64,000 nucleotides of DNA. Origin: an uncultured Eubacteriales bacterium (GTDB lineage Bacteria > Bacillota > Clostridia > Oscillospirales > Acutalibacteraceae). Location: positions 7,839-71,838 of the forward strand of contig CAKSCM010000011.1 in the NCBI GenBank assembly GCA_934444365.1. Reading direction: 5' to 3'. The notes under the pieces were generated by a model. It made no database searches. It saw only the letters and a program-made list of their open reading frames with translations, and was not told the origin of the DNA. Below, one piece after another: positions 35,939 through 44,046 of the stretch; positions within the stretch are counted from its first letter, which is position 1, and each line of letters begins with the position of its first letter. Position numbers and translations under genes: made by a program.

Positions 35939-36015
35939 GGCGGATATCTACCTTAAGGATCCAGAAAAAAGCAGTTTTTCTGTCCGGCGGCGAGTATATC
36001 CGCCCGTCTTTTTTT
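35939..36015 (+). terminator. Large branched terminator after the Cys-rich protein gene
   Basis: The outer stem GGCGGATAT (35939-35947) pairs with ATATCCGCC (35996-36004). An inner hairpin CAGAAAAA/TTTTTCTG is nested inside. A run of seven T follows from 36009. Confidence 0.75.
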
Positions 36016-36508
36016 GTTTTCCGGGCAGCGTCATAATTAAAATCCCGACATTCTGCTGCTGTCGATTGATTTTCGTTTATGATACGGTAATATAAATCCT
36101 CCGTCTTCGGCGGACGGCAACGGCCGATGGTTTTAAGGCCGTTATTTATCAAATCGTTATACCGTCGTTTTTTAAAAAACGCACCGATTATTTATGTATT
36201 GTTTAAATGTACACTCCCTGCTGTTTTTGCCGGAAATAAAATTATATAACTGCCTGCCATGCAAAAAAGGCCGAAACAGCCGCGGAAAAAGCCGGCAGTT
36301 TTTTTGATATTTTGCAAATCCTGCAATATTTTACATTGTACTAAACAGGCACAAGCCGCCTTACAGGTATATATTGGCGCCTATGTGCTGTTTTCCCGGT
36401 TTTTATGCGCATATGGCGGAATGGGACCTTTTTTAAGAGGCTTTCCCTATCGGAACAGAAATTATCCGGTACAATACAAAGTAGAATAATAAAATATACG
36501 GTTAGTGC
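36016..36508 (+). other. Intergenic region with a second terminator-like hairpin
   Basis: No convincing gene. AACTGCC (36248-36254) can pair with GGCAGTT (36294-36300), followed by seven T. A terminator with no recognised gene before it could belong to a small RNA starting after 36016. Confidence 0.4.
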
Positions 36509-36536
36509 TTGACAAAACCAAAAAAGTAATTATAAT
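36509..36536 (+). promoter_or_regulatory. Promoter of the GH36 gene
   Basis: Consensus TTGACA (36509-36514), 16-bp spacer, consensus TATAAT (36531-36536), followed at once by an operator-like palindrome. Confidence 0.85.
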
Positions 36537-36540
36537 ATTT

Positions 36541-36621
36541 GCTGTAACGTTACAGCTGATATTTAACATGGGACAAAGCTACGGTCGCGTACCGATTGCA
36601 TTTTTGCTGTAACGTTTAATC
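36541..36621 (+). promoter_or_regulatory. LacI-type operator pair of the GH36 gene
   Basis: Perfect 16-bp palindrome GCTGTAACGTTACAGC at 36541-36556, centred on CG as in LacI/GalR-family sites and covering the transcription start. A second, partial copy (GCTGTAACGTTTAA) starts at 36606, 65 bp downstream, between promoter and ATG. No LacI-type gene is in the window. Local sugar-specific repression by looping is inferred. Confidence 0.7.
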
Positions 36622-36649
36622 TCCATTGGAAAGAAGGACTCTAAAAACG

Positions 36650-39600
36650 ATGAAGAGAATTATCACGGCATTTTTTCTGTGCATTGCTTTGCTTTTCAGC
36701 GTCTTCCCGTGCTATACTTTGGCCGAAGATGCCGGCTTGGGCAATACGATTTACCTCTCAGACATAGAGTGGGTAAGCTGGAAAATGTTCGGCGGAACGT
36801 CTCAGGATGCGGCACCCCCGTATCAGCCGAGCCGGAACTGCAACGAGGCAGGCGGTGTGCTGACTATTGCAGGCGTTCAGTACGAAAAGGGACTTCGCAC
36901 CCACCCGGGCGTCGGATACGACGCCGAGTTTGTTTACGATATCTCCGCCTACGGCGCGGCAACCTTTAAGGCCACGGTCGGTAAGGATTCGGCAGGCGGC
37001 GCCGGAAACGTAAAGTTTATGGTAGCGGTCGACGGGGTTATAAAAGCCGAAAGCCCCCTTGTTCCCTTGGGGGAATCATATGACATAACCTGCGACGTAA
37101 CGGGCGGCAAGACCCTCACCCTTTATGTGAACGAAGGCGACGACGGCTACGGCGGCGATTCGGCCGGCTGGGGAAGTGCCCGTCTTGAGGGCTGCACCTC
37201 GACACCCGATAAACCCGAAATTCCCGATGATAAAGGACTCAAACCCATGGAAAATTACGCTTATTTTATCGAGCATCTTGAGGATCTGCCCGTCTCATTT
37301 GTGTATGACGGGGTAAAATATTCCGGTCTCGGCAGCGATAATTTCGAAGAGATCTCCCGTGTAAGCGAGAATCTTTCAAACGGCGTTCAGACCGTAATAA
37401 CCCTCACCCACAAACAAAGCGGTGTTAAAATAACCCTTGATACCACCGTATACGAGGGCTACAGCGCTTACGAATGGACACTCTATTTTACCAACACCTC
37501 CGAGGAAAACACCGGAGTTTTCTCCGAAATAAAGGGCGCCGATACATGGTTTTACGGCGAAAATCCCGTGCTTTCGGGAATTAACGGAGATATGGGAAGC
37601 CATTATTCGGAATACTCCGATAATCTCAACAGCAAAAAGACCTTTGTCAGCACCTCGGGCCGTCCGAGCCACAGCACCTTCCCGTATTACAGACTTTCTT
37701 ACGGCAACGGCGGTACCTTTATAGCGATAGGCTGGCCGGGTACATACAAGGCCGAATTTGAAAAGCTGACCGACGGCGCAACCGTCGCGACCCGTTTTTC
37801 GGCCGGTCAAAACGGAATAAACACCTATCTTGCCCCGGGCGAGACCGTAAGGACTCCTCTTATGGCCTTTGTCAATTACGAAAACAAGGATGACGACGGC
37901 GCCTTTAATCAGTGGAGAAAATGGTTCATCGACTGCAATATGAGAAAGCAAAACGGCGAAAACATGCGGCCGATCTTAACCGCCTCCACCTCATGGCTTT
38001 ATGCCTGTATGACGGCGGCGACCGAGCAGAATCAGATATCGGCCATTACAAAATACCAGGAATACGGAATTGATCTTGATTACTGGTGGATGGACGCCGG
38101 ATGGTATCTCGGCGCACAGAACAACCCTATATCCGCCCTCGATCAGTCGGGCAACTGGAAGGTGGACCCGAACCGCTTCCCCACCCTTTTAAAGGCGATA
38201 AGCGATAAGGCAGCCGAATATGACATGGGTACAATCCTCTGGTTCGAGCCCGAGCTGTTCAGGCTCAGCCTTTCGGAGATCATGAGCACCAATCCGGATT
38301 TTAAGGAGGAATGGGTGCTCGGAAACCTTAAAAACAACGGCAAGCTCAACGATTTCGGAAACGAGGAATTCCGTAAATGGATGCTTGCTACCGTAAATAA
38401 AATAATGGATGACGGCGGTATCACAATATACCGTCAGGACTTCAACGAGGATCCCGGTGCCGTCTGGGCGCAAAATGACGGTGAAAACCGAAACGGTATT
38501 ACCGAAAACAAATACTGCCAGGGGTATCTTGCTTATTGGGACGCCATTATTGCCTCCGATCCCGACCGAATTATCGACAACTGTGCGTCGGGCGGCGGCC
38601 GGCTTGATCTCGAATCAATGCGCCGTTCGGTTATTCTGCACCGAACCGACATGGGCGTCGGCGACGATAATCTCAACGTTTCGATGTCGGCCTCTCTTGC
38701 TAAATGGATAGTTTATTTCGGAACCTCCACCAACGACACCGCCTCCGACTCGATAGACCGCAACCATTTAAGAAGCGTATTCGCCCCCTCGATGACCCTT
38801 AACTACAACATTGAGCGCGAAAGCCTCAACTGGCCGCTGCTTTCGGCAGTCACAAAGGAATGGAACACCGTAAAGCGCTTTTATTACAATGACTATTACG
38901 AGCTTTGCGACTGGAACTATTCAAACACCCAGTGGATGGCATGGGAGTACTTTGACGCCGACGCCGACGAGGGCGTAATTCAGGCCTTTTGTCCCGAAAA
39001 CGGCACGACCGAGCTTACCGTAAAGCTTAAAGGGCTCAAAGCCGACGAGACCTATGTTCTGACCGATTTCGAAAAGAAAAACAACATCACCGCCACCGGC
39101 GCCGAGCTCGCCGCAGGATACACTATAACTCTCGCCAAACACAGCGCAACCACAATATACATCGGAAAAGCCGCCATTGAGGTGCCGGATTATCAGACCA
39201 TAGACAAGGTTCCCGACGGCTACAATCTCGACCTGACAATACCCGAGGGAGCAGCATATGTAAGCGATATGCCGTGCAAAAGCTGGATAATGTTCGGCGG
39301 CGCCTCGACCGATTCCAACCCTCCGTACCGCCCGAGCTTCAACTGCAACGAAGCCGGCGGCACCCTCACGATTGCCGGAATCGGATTCGAAAAGGGCATT
39401 CGCACCCATGTAAGCGAGCGAACCTTAACGGCCGATCTTGTATACGACATAACCGGATGCGGCTACAACACCTTCAGAAGCGTTGTAGGTAAGGATTCGG
39501 CCGGACTTTCCGGACGGGTTCAGTTCCAGGTCTTGGTCGACGGCGTTATAAAGGCCGAAAGCCCGATACTTTACGCCGGAGAGGCCTTCCAGCTGACGGC

Positions 39601-40291
39601 AGACATCACCGGCGGCAAGGAGCTTATTCTTCGCGCGACCGACGGCGGCGACCTGTTCACCAACGATTCGGTCGGCTGGGGAAGCGCAATACTTTACAAC
39701 CGCGCCCTTACGCCGCATGAAGAGGTAGAGAAGTTGATAAACGATATCGGCAACGTCACCCTTACCGACGAGTGCAAGGCTTTGATTGACGCTGCAGACG
39801 CTGCCTTCAACGCTCTTACCGACGCTCAGAAGGAAGAGGTTACCAACAAGCAGACCCTTGACGACGCCAAGGCAAAGTATGCCGATCTCGCTGCCGTAAA
39901 GGCTGTTGAGGACTTAATCGACGCAATCGGCGAGGTAACTAAGGATTCCGGTGCGGCAATAACAGCCGCCGAGAACGCCTACAATGCTCTTACCGAAGGC
40001 CAGAAGGCCATGGTTAACGCCGATAAGGCAACTGCCCTTGCAAAGGCAAGAGAAGACTTTGACAAGCTTAATGCTGTTAAGTACGGCGACATAAACGGCA
40101 CCGGCGAAATAACCGCCGACGATGCATTGCTCGCCCTCCAGATGGCAGTAGGCAAGTTCCAGCCGACTGAGGAACAGGCAAAGGCCGCTAACGTTGACGG
40201 TGAAGGCGAAGTAACCGCAACCGACGCCCTCCTTATTCTCCAGTATGTAGTAGGCAAGATTGACAAATTCCCCGTTGAGGATATGGCTTAA
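36650..40291 (+). CDS. Secreted GH36-type alpha-galactosidase with two NPCBM domains and a type I dockerin
   Basis: 1213 residues from the ATG at 36650. Signal peptide 1-25 (ends CYTLA). NPCBM carbohydrate-binding domain about 33-176; GH36 catalytic part about 195-850 with WMDAGWYLG, LWFEPELF, nucleophile D597 (YRQDFNED), CASGGGRLDLE and acid/base D667 (LHRTDMG). A second NPCBM lies at about 867-1021, two helical FIVAR-like repeats at 1022-1140, and a dockerin at 1144-1213 with two Ca loops (DINGTGEITADD, NVDGEGEVTATD). It probably removes alpha-galactosyl units from plant oligo- or polysaccharides while docked to a cohesin scaffold. The region after about 39720 uses more GCT and AAG codons than the rest. 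Confidence 0.93.
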   Translation: MKRIITAFFLCIALLFSVFPCYTLAEDAGLGNTIYLSDIEWVSWKMFGGTSQDAAPPYQPSRNCNEAGGVLTIAGVQYEKGLRTHPGVGYDAEFVYDISAYGAATFKATVGKDSAGGAGNVKFMVAVDGVIKAESPLVPLGESYDITCDVTGGKTLTLYVNEGDDGYGGDSAGWGSARLEGCTSTPDKPEIPDDKGLKPMENYAYFIEHLEDLPVSFVYDGVKYSGLGSDNFEEISRVSENLSNGVQTVITLTHKQSGVKITLDTTVYEGYSAYEWTLYFTNTSEENTGVFSEIKGADTWFYGENPVLSGINGDMGSHYSEYSDNLNSKKTFVSTSGRPSHSTFPYYRLSYGNGGTFIAIGWPGTYKAEFEKLTDGATVATRFSAGQNGINTYLAPGETVRTPLMAFVNYENKDDDGAFNQWRKWFIDCNMRKQNGENMRPILTASTSWLYACMTAATEQNQISAITKYQEYGIDLDYWWMDAGWYLGAQNNPISALDQSGNWKVDPNRFPTLLKAISDKAAEYDMGTILWFEPELFRLSLSEIMSTNPDFKEEWVLGNLKNNGKLNDFGNEEFRKWMLATVNKIMDDGGITIYRQDFNEDPGAVWAQNDGENRNGITENKYCQGYLAYWDAIIASDPDRIIDNCASGGGRLDLESMRRSVILHRTDMGVGDDNLNVSMSASLAKWIVYFGTSTNDTASDSIDRNHLRSVFAPSMTLNYNIERESLNWPLLSAVTKEWNTVKRFYYNDYYELCDWNYSNTQWMAWEYFDADADEGVIQAFCPENGTTELTVKLKGLKADETYVLTDFEKKNNITATGAELAAGYTITLAKHSATTIYIGKAAIEVPDYQTIDKVPDGYNLDLTIPEGAAYVSDMPCKSWIMFGGASTDSNPPYRPSFNCNEAGGTLTIAGIGFEKGIRTHVSERTLTADLVYDITGCGYNTFRSVVGKDSAGLSGRVQFQVLVDGVIKAESPILYAGEAFQLTADITGGKELILRATDGGDLFTNDSVGWGSAILYNRALTPHEEVEKLINDIGNVTLTDECKALIDAADAAFNALTDAQKEEVTNKQTLDDAKAKYADLAAVKAVEDLIDAIGEVTKDSGAAITAAENAYNALTEGQKAMVNADKATALAKAREDFDKLNAVKYGDINGTGEITADDALLALQMAVGKFQPTEEQAKAANVDGEGEVTATDALLILQYVVGKIDKFPVEDMA

Positions 40292-40344
40292 TCGAAATTC
40301 GGGTTAATTCGGTACGAATGGCCGATACACCTTGAATTAAACCT

Positions 40345-40382
40345 AAAAGGGGCGCCGCGCATTAAATGCGCGGTGCCCTTTT
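40345..40382 (+). terminator. Terminator of the GH36 gene
   Basis: AAAAGGGGCGCCGCGCA pairs with TGCGCGGTGCCCTTTT around a 5-nt loop. Confidence 0.9.
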
Positions 40383-40528
40383 GCAGGTTTACGAATCCTT
40401 TTCCGTTTTGTACAATATAATAGCAGTATATTGTCCGCCAAATGCCGGCAGCAGCAAGTGAGACTGCAGCGGTAAGGCTTAAAAAAAGCGGTATGTATTA
40501 GAATAAAAATCAAAGCATTATAATATTC

Positions 40529-40570
40529 AAAAAGACGTCACCGAACCGCAAAATCCGATGACGTCTTTTT
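40529..40570 (-). terminator. Terminator of the tRNA-Lys gene
   Basis: AAAAAGACGTCA and TGACGTCTTTTT form a perfect 12-bp stem with an 18-nt loop. On the minus strand it lies about 100 nt after the tRNA and ends in a T-run. Confidence 0.85.
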
Positions 40571-40668
40571 ATACCGTTTGTCATAAGCTTTTTCAGCATG
40601 ATAAATACATACAAAAGCCGAAGCCGCCGGGAAAGAAAACTTCACGGCGGCAACGATTAAGATTGCTG

Positions 40669-40744
40669 TGGTGAGCCATCGGGGATTCGAACCCCGGACA
40701 CCCTGATTAAAAGTCAGGTGCTCTGCCAACTGAGCTAATGGCTC
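40669..40744 (-). tRNA. tRNA-Lys (anticodon UUU), CCA encoded
   Basis: 76 nt including an encoded 3' CCA. Acceptor stem GAGCCAT/ATGGCTC; D arm GCTCAGTTGGCAGAGC; anticodon arm CCTGACTTTTAATCAGG with anticodon TTT; T arm CGGGGTTCGAATCCCCG. All stems pair completely. Confidence 0.97.
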
Positions 40745-40877
40745 AAACTGTGCAACTCATTTATTATAGATACTAAAGCAAAAAATGTCAAGCGTTTTTT
40801 TGAAAAGAAGTATTTTAAAAAATTAAATCTCCGTTTTGCCAAAAAAGCATGCGGTATCTTTTGATAAAATTACGGTA

Positions 40878-40905
40878 TTGACATATATTGCAGATGGAAT
40901 AAAAT
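40878..40905 (+). promoter_or_regulatory. Promoter upstream of the 911-residue protein
   Basis: TTGACA (40878-40883), 16-bp spacer, TAAAAT (40900-40905). The leader is about 140 nt. Confidence 0.6.
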
Positions 40906-41053
40906 ACTCCTATACTCAGCCGCTGCAATTCCGTTAGAAACGGACACAGCACCCTTTAAACGCCATTGCAAAATATGTTTCGCGACGGCACATAAAGATT
41001 GATTAATCAAAAGCAATCGGCATATCTCTTTATTCTAGCCAGGAGATGAAAAT

Positions 41054-43789
41054 ATGGGAAAAATTAATTATGAAAAAATGCAATACGGAGAAAAATTCCT
41101 TGTTTGTCCCGAGGTTGCTATAAGCGATACGGGGCTTAGCATATCTGCCCTCGGAGAAACAATAACCTTCAGCGGAAATGTCTTTACTGCTCATACGAAC
41201 GCCGAGCTCGATACCGTTGTTTCGCTATCAAGCAGCGATGTCGCCGTCCTCTCGCCCGAATGCAAGGTGTTAAAAAACGGGCGAATGGACGAATACAAAT
41301 ACTTCGACGGCACCTTCGGCGGTTTTGACGAGATGGTCATAGCCGAAACCGGGCTTTGCGGTATCGGCGTATTTTTAAGAACCGGTGGCGTATCGTTTTT
41401 TCTTTCGCTCGATTTCCCCTACAGCCGGATAGACCACGACAAAGATAAAAAGGCAAGTATCGGGGTCGACCCGCTCGATCCTCTTAAGGCCGGGCAGACA
41501 TACACTCCCCACACCTTAAGCATCGGCGCCGTATGTTTAAGCGGTAACATGTCCGGAAGATACGATCGGGCCGAAATAGAAGCCTTCAGCGAATATATAC
41601 AGGCCCGTATGCCGAAAAACTTTAACGGCGACCGCCCGATATATTCGTCCGCCTGTATAACCAATCGCATGACCGACGTAAGGGAGGGCAGGATATTCTG
41701 GTCGATGTACGACAATCCCACCCTTACACTGGACCCCGAGACTCTAAAAAAAGAGGTCAGAATGTGCGCCGAGCTCGGGATCGAATACTATCAGCTGTTT
41801 GAGGGCTATTACGACTGGGAAGAGGACGGATCCTCCGAAAAGGCTCTAAAAGAAATAGTCGCCCTCGGGAAATCGCTCGGGGTAAGGGTCGGAGATTACA
41901 TGACCCCTCTTGAGCTTAACTGCTGGCATTATAACTATCACGACAGAGTTCTTTCCGACCCCGAAATGTGCGCCCTTTTAGAGGAGGATTACAAAAACGG
42001 GACCGATCACCGCCGCTTTCTCTGCTACGGTTCGGAAAAAACGGTCGATTATCTGCTCGGTACGATAGTTGAGTCAATAAAGCGAAACGGCGAGGAAATA
42101 ATCTGCCTTGACGGAAACGCATTGCTGCCCTGCTTCGATGAATCGCACGGGCATAATAAGGGCTCGGTATACAGCCTCGTTCGCGGACTTGTGCGCGTGA
42201 TGACAGCCATGAACGATACCTCGCCGTATTTTTTGACCTGGTCCAATTCGGGAAACTGGCTTGAGCTTTGTCCCAAGCTTGTATGGTTTAATCCGAACGT
42301 TTATCTTACCGATCCGCACCCGAGGGATTACTCGTCGTCGCTGAACTGTCTTAAATATTACGGCGACTGCCGGAGAGAGCAGATGGTCTCGGTTCACGAG
42401 AGATATTTTGTACCCTACGTCGCCTTTTGCAATTGCGAATACTATGCGTTCAGACACTCAAGGGTCGACGATATGGCCTTCTTCGAATACAGCTTTTTGC
42501 AGGGACTCGCCGTCACCCCGAATATTTGCCTCGGGGAAATGAGGACCTTTTTGGAGCGTGTTCAGGTAAAATACAGCGATCATGTCAGGGGCTTTATTAA
42601 AAAATGGCTTGGATTTATAAGGGAAAATATCGATTGTTGGAAATACGTTTATCGGATAGGCGACGTCCCCGGCGTCGGAGCCAATGAGTGCTACGCCCAT
42701 GTAAAGGGCGACAGGGGATTTATCTGTCTTGTTAATCAGGATGCCGGAGAAAAAGAATTCACCTTCTGCCTTGACGGCTCAATAGGCCTTGAAAAAAATG
42801 AAGGCAAGCGGTATCTGCTAAGCGAAATATACCCGAGAGAATGTCCTATTGCCGAACAGACCCTGCCGGGGTCCGTTTACGGCGAAAATATAACCTTAAA
42901 CGTCCCGGCATATTCGGTAAGATTTATTAAGATCGAGCCATATTACGAGGCCGAATGCGGTTTCAGGCTGTACGGTATTCCGGTCGGCGAAATCGATGTA
43001 TCCGGCAAAAAGTATACCCTCGGCATTGCCGATTATTGCGGCAAAAGGACCCCGGCCGCGCTTTGGATAAATGACAAAAGCCTCGGCGAGATATCGGTGG
43101 AAACAGTAAAAAACGTCCCGAAATACTTCTTCGGATCGTCACTCGAAAACACCGAAATATCAGGTAACGCCGCAAGATTCACTATTCATTTTCCGCGCGA
43201 GCGTTTTAACCGCGAAATTACCGACTGGTCGGCCGACAAAAGTGAAAAATGCCGCCTAAGCAGTGAAAATTCGGACTTTTGCGGCGGATATATTCATAAT
43301 ATGTACGACGAGCTCCAACGCTGCGCGCTAAGCTTTTCGGTAAATGATAACCAGGGTAAAGAAAAAGCCGCGGCGGACCATTCCGTTTGCGAATATAATC
43401 CCCCTGAAAGCACCGGTAAAACCGTCATAATTCCCCGTCGTGCGTCGGTTTACGAGGCCGAATTTGATATGCCGTTTATGGAGTGGCCCAACGTATCAAA
43501 CCTTTACGGCTTCGACGAGGTAATTGAGCTTGTATTCTCCGACTGCAACGCCGTAAAGGCTGCACGCGCCTTTATAAACGGCCTACAGGTGCCGGTTTAC
43601 GAATACGTCTACGCCGTAGCAAGGCATATGAGGACATGGTGCATTGAGCTTGTCGGAAACGTTTCCTCCGGCACAAGACCGACAATAAGAATCGAGGTAG
43701 ACTGGGCAGAGGACACCTCCGTCAAAAGCACAAAATTCGCCGACAAAAAGATCGAAACCGTAATCGGCGAGCAGGTAGTCGGAATGTAA
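41054..43789 (+). CDS. Uncharacterised 911-residue protein, probable carbohydrate-active TIM-barrel enzyme
   Basis: I do not recognise a named family. No signal peptide or membrane span, so cytoplasmic. The first 200 residues look like a beta-rich domain. The centre (about 215-530) alternates strands and helices and has acidic strand ends (YYQLFEGYYDWEEDG, GVRVGDYMTPLELNCW, EEIICLDGNALLPC), like GH36/clan D or related alpha-glycosidase barrels. A short beta domain follows (GFICLVNQDAGEKEFTF), and the C-terminus (about 640-911) looks like further beta-sandwich modules. The SD AGGAGATG is strong and the gene has its own promoter and terminator. The GH36 neighbour fits a sugar role, but the reaction is unknown. 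Confidence 0.7.
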   Translation: MGKINYEKMQYGEKFLVCPEVAISDTGLSISALGETITFSGNVFTAHTNAELDTVVSLSSSDVAVLSPECKVLKNGRMDEYKYFDGTFGGFDEMVIAETGLCGIGVFLRTGGVSFFLSLDFPYSRIDHDKDKKASIGVDPLDPLKAGQTYTPHTLSIGAVCLSGNMSGRYDRAEIEAFSEYIQARMPKNFNGDRPIYSSACITNRMTDVREGRIFWSMYDNPTLTLDPETLKKEVRMCAELGIEYYQLFEGYYDWEEDGSSEKALKEIVALGKSLGVRVGDYMTPLELNCWHYNYHDRVLSDPEMCALLEEDYKNGTDHRRFLCYGSEKTVDYLLGTIVESIKRNGEEIICLDGNALLPCFDESHGHNKGSVYSLVRGLVRVMTAMNDTSPYFLTWSNSGNWLELCPKLVWFNPNVYLTDPHPRDYSSSLNCLKYYGDCRREQMVSVHERYFVPYVAFCNCEYYAFRHSRVDDMAFFEYSFLQGLAVTPNICLGEMRTFLERVQVKYSDHVRGFIKKWLGFIRENIDCWKYVYRIGDVPGVGANECYAHVKGDRGFICLVNQDAGEKEFTFCLDGSIGLEKNEGKRYLLSEIYPRECPIAEQTLPGSVYGENITLNVPAYSVRFIKIEPYYEAECGFRLYGIPVGEIDVSGKKYTLGIADYCGKRTPAALWINDKSLGEISVETVKNVPKYFFGSSLENTEISGNAARFTIHFPRERFNREITDWSADKSEKCRLSSENSDFCGGYIHNMYDELQRCALSFSVNDNQGKEKAAADHSVCEYNPPESTGKTVIIPRRASVYEAEFDMPFMEWPNVSNLYGFDEVIELVFSDCNAVKAARAFINGLQVPVYEYVYAVARHMRTWCIELVGNVSSGTRPTIRIEVDWAEDTSVKSTKFADKKIETVIGEQVVGM

Positions 43790-43872
43790 AGCTTTTCGCC
43801 TGAAAACAGCGAAATTCGACTCCGGTCAGTTTCGATCTTACTTTACGGATTTGTTTTTGCATTAAAATAATA

Positions 43873-43916
43873 AGCGCGCCACGGTACGATAAAGACCTAC
43901 GGCGCGCTCTTTTTTT
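43873..43916 (+). terminator. Terminator of the 911-residue protein gene
   Basis: AGCGCGCC (43873-43880) pairs with GGCGCGCT (43901-43908), extended inside by GGTA/TAC pairing, then a run of T. Confidence 0.88.
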
Positions 43917-43970
43917 GTTAAACGCTAATTTCTACGGCTCTGCCGATGAGTTTTTTAATATTAAAATCAA

Positions 43971-43994
43971 TGCCCCGGGTTTTAATCCGGGGCA
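43971..43994 (-). terminator. Hairpin after glnN
   Basis: TGCCCCGG and CCGGGGCA pair perfectly around an 8-nt loop, about 50 nt after the glnN stop. The minus-strand T-run is weak (TTGATTTTAATATT). Confidence 0.6.
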
Positions 43995-44046
43995 CTGATT
44001 TATTATTATTTTTGTTGTGCCAAATAAGGCTTCTCCATGAAAATCC

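Noticed and set aside
36259..36489. 76-codon ORF before the GH36 promoter
   Set aside because: Runs through a terminator hairpin; no SD.
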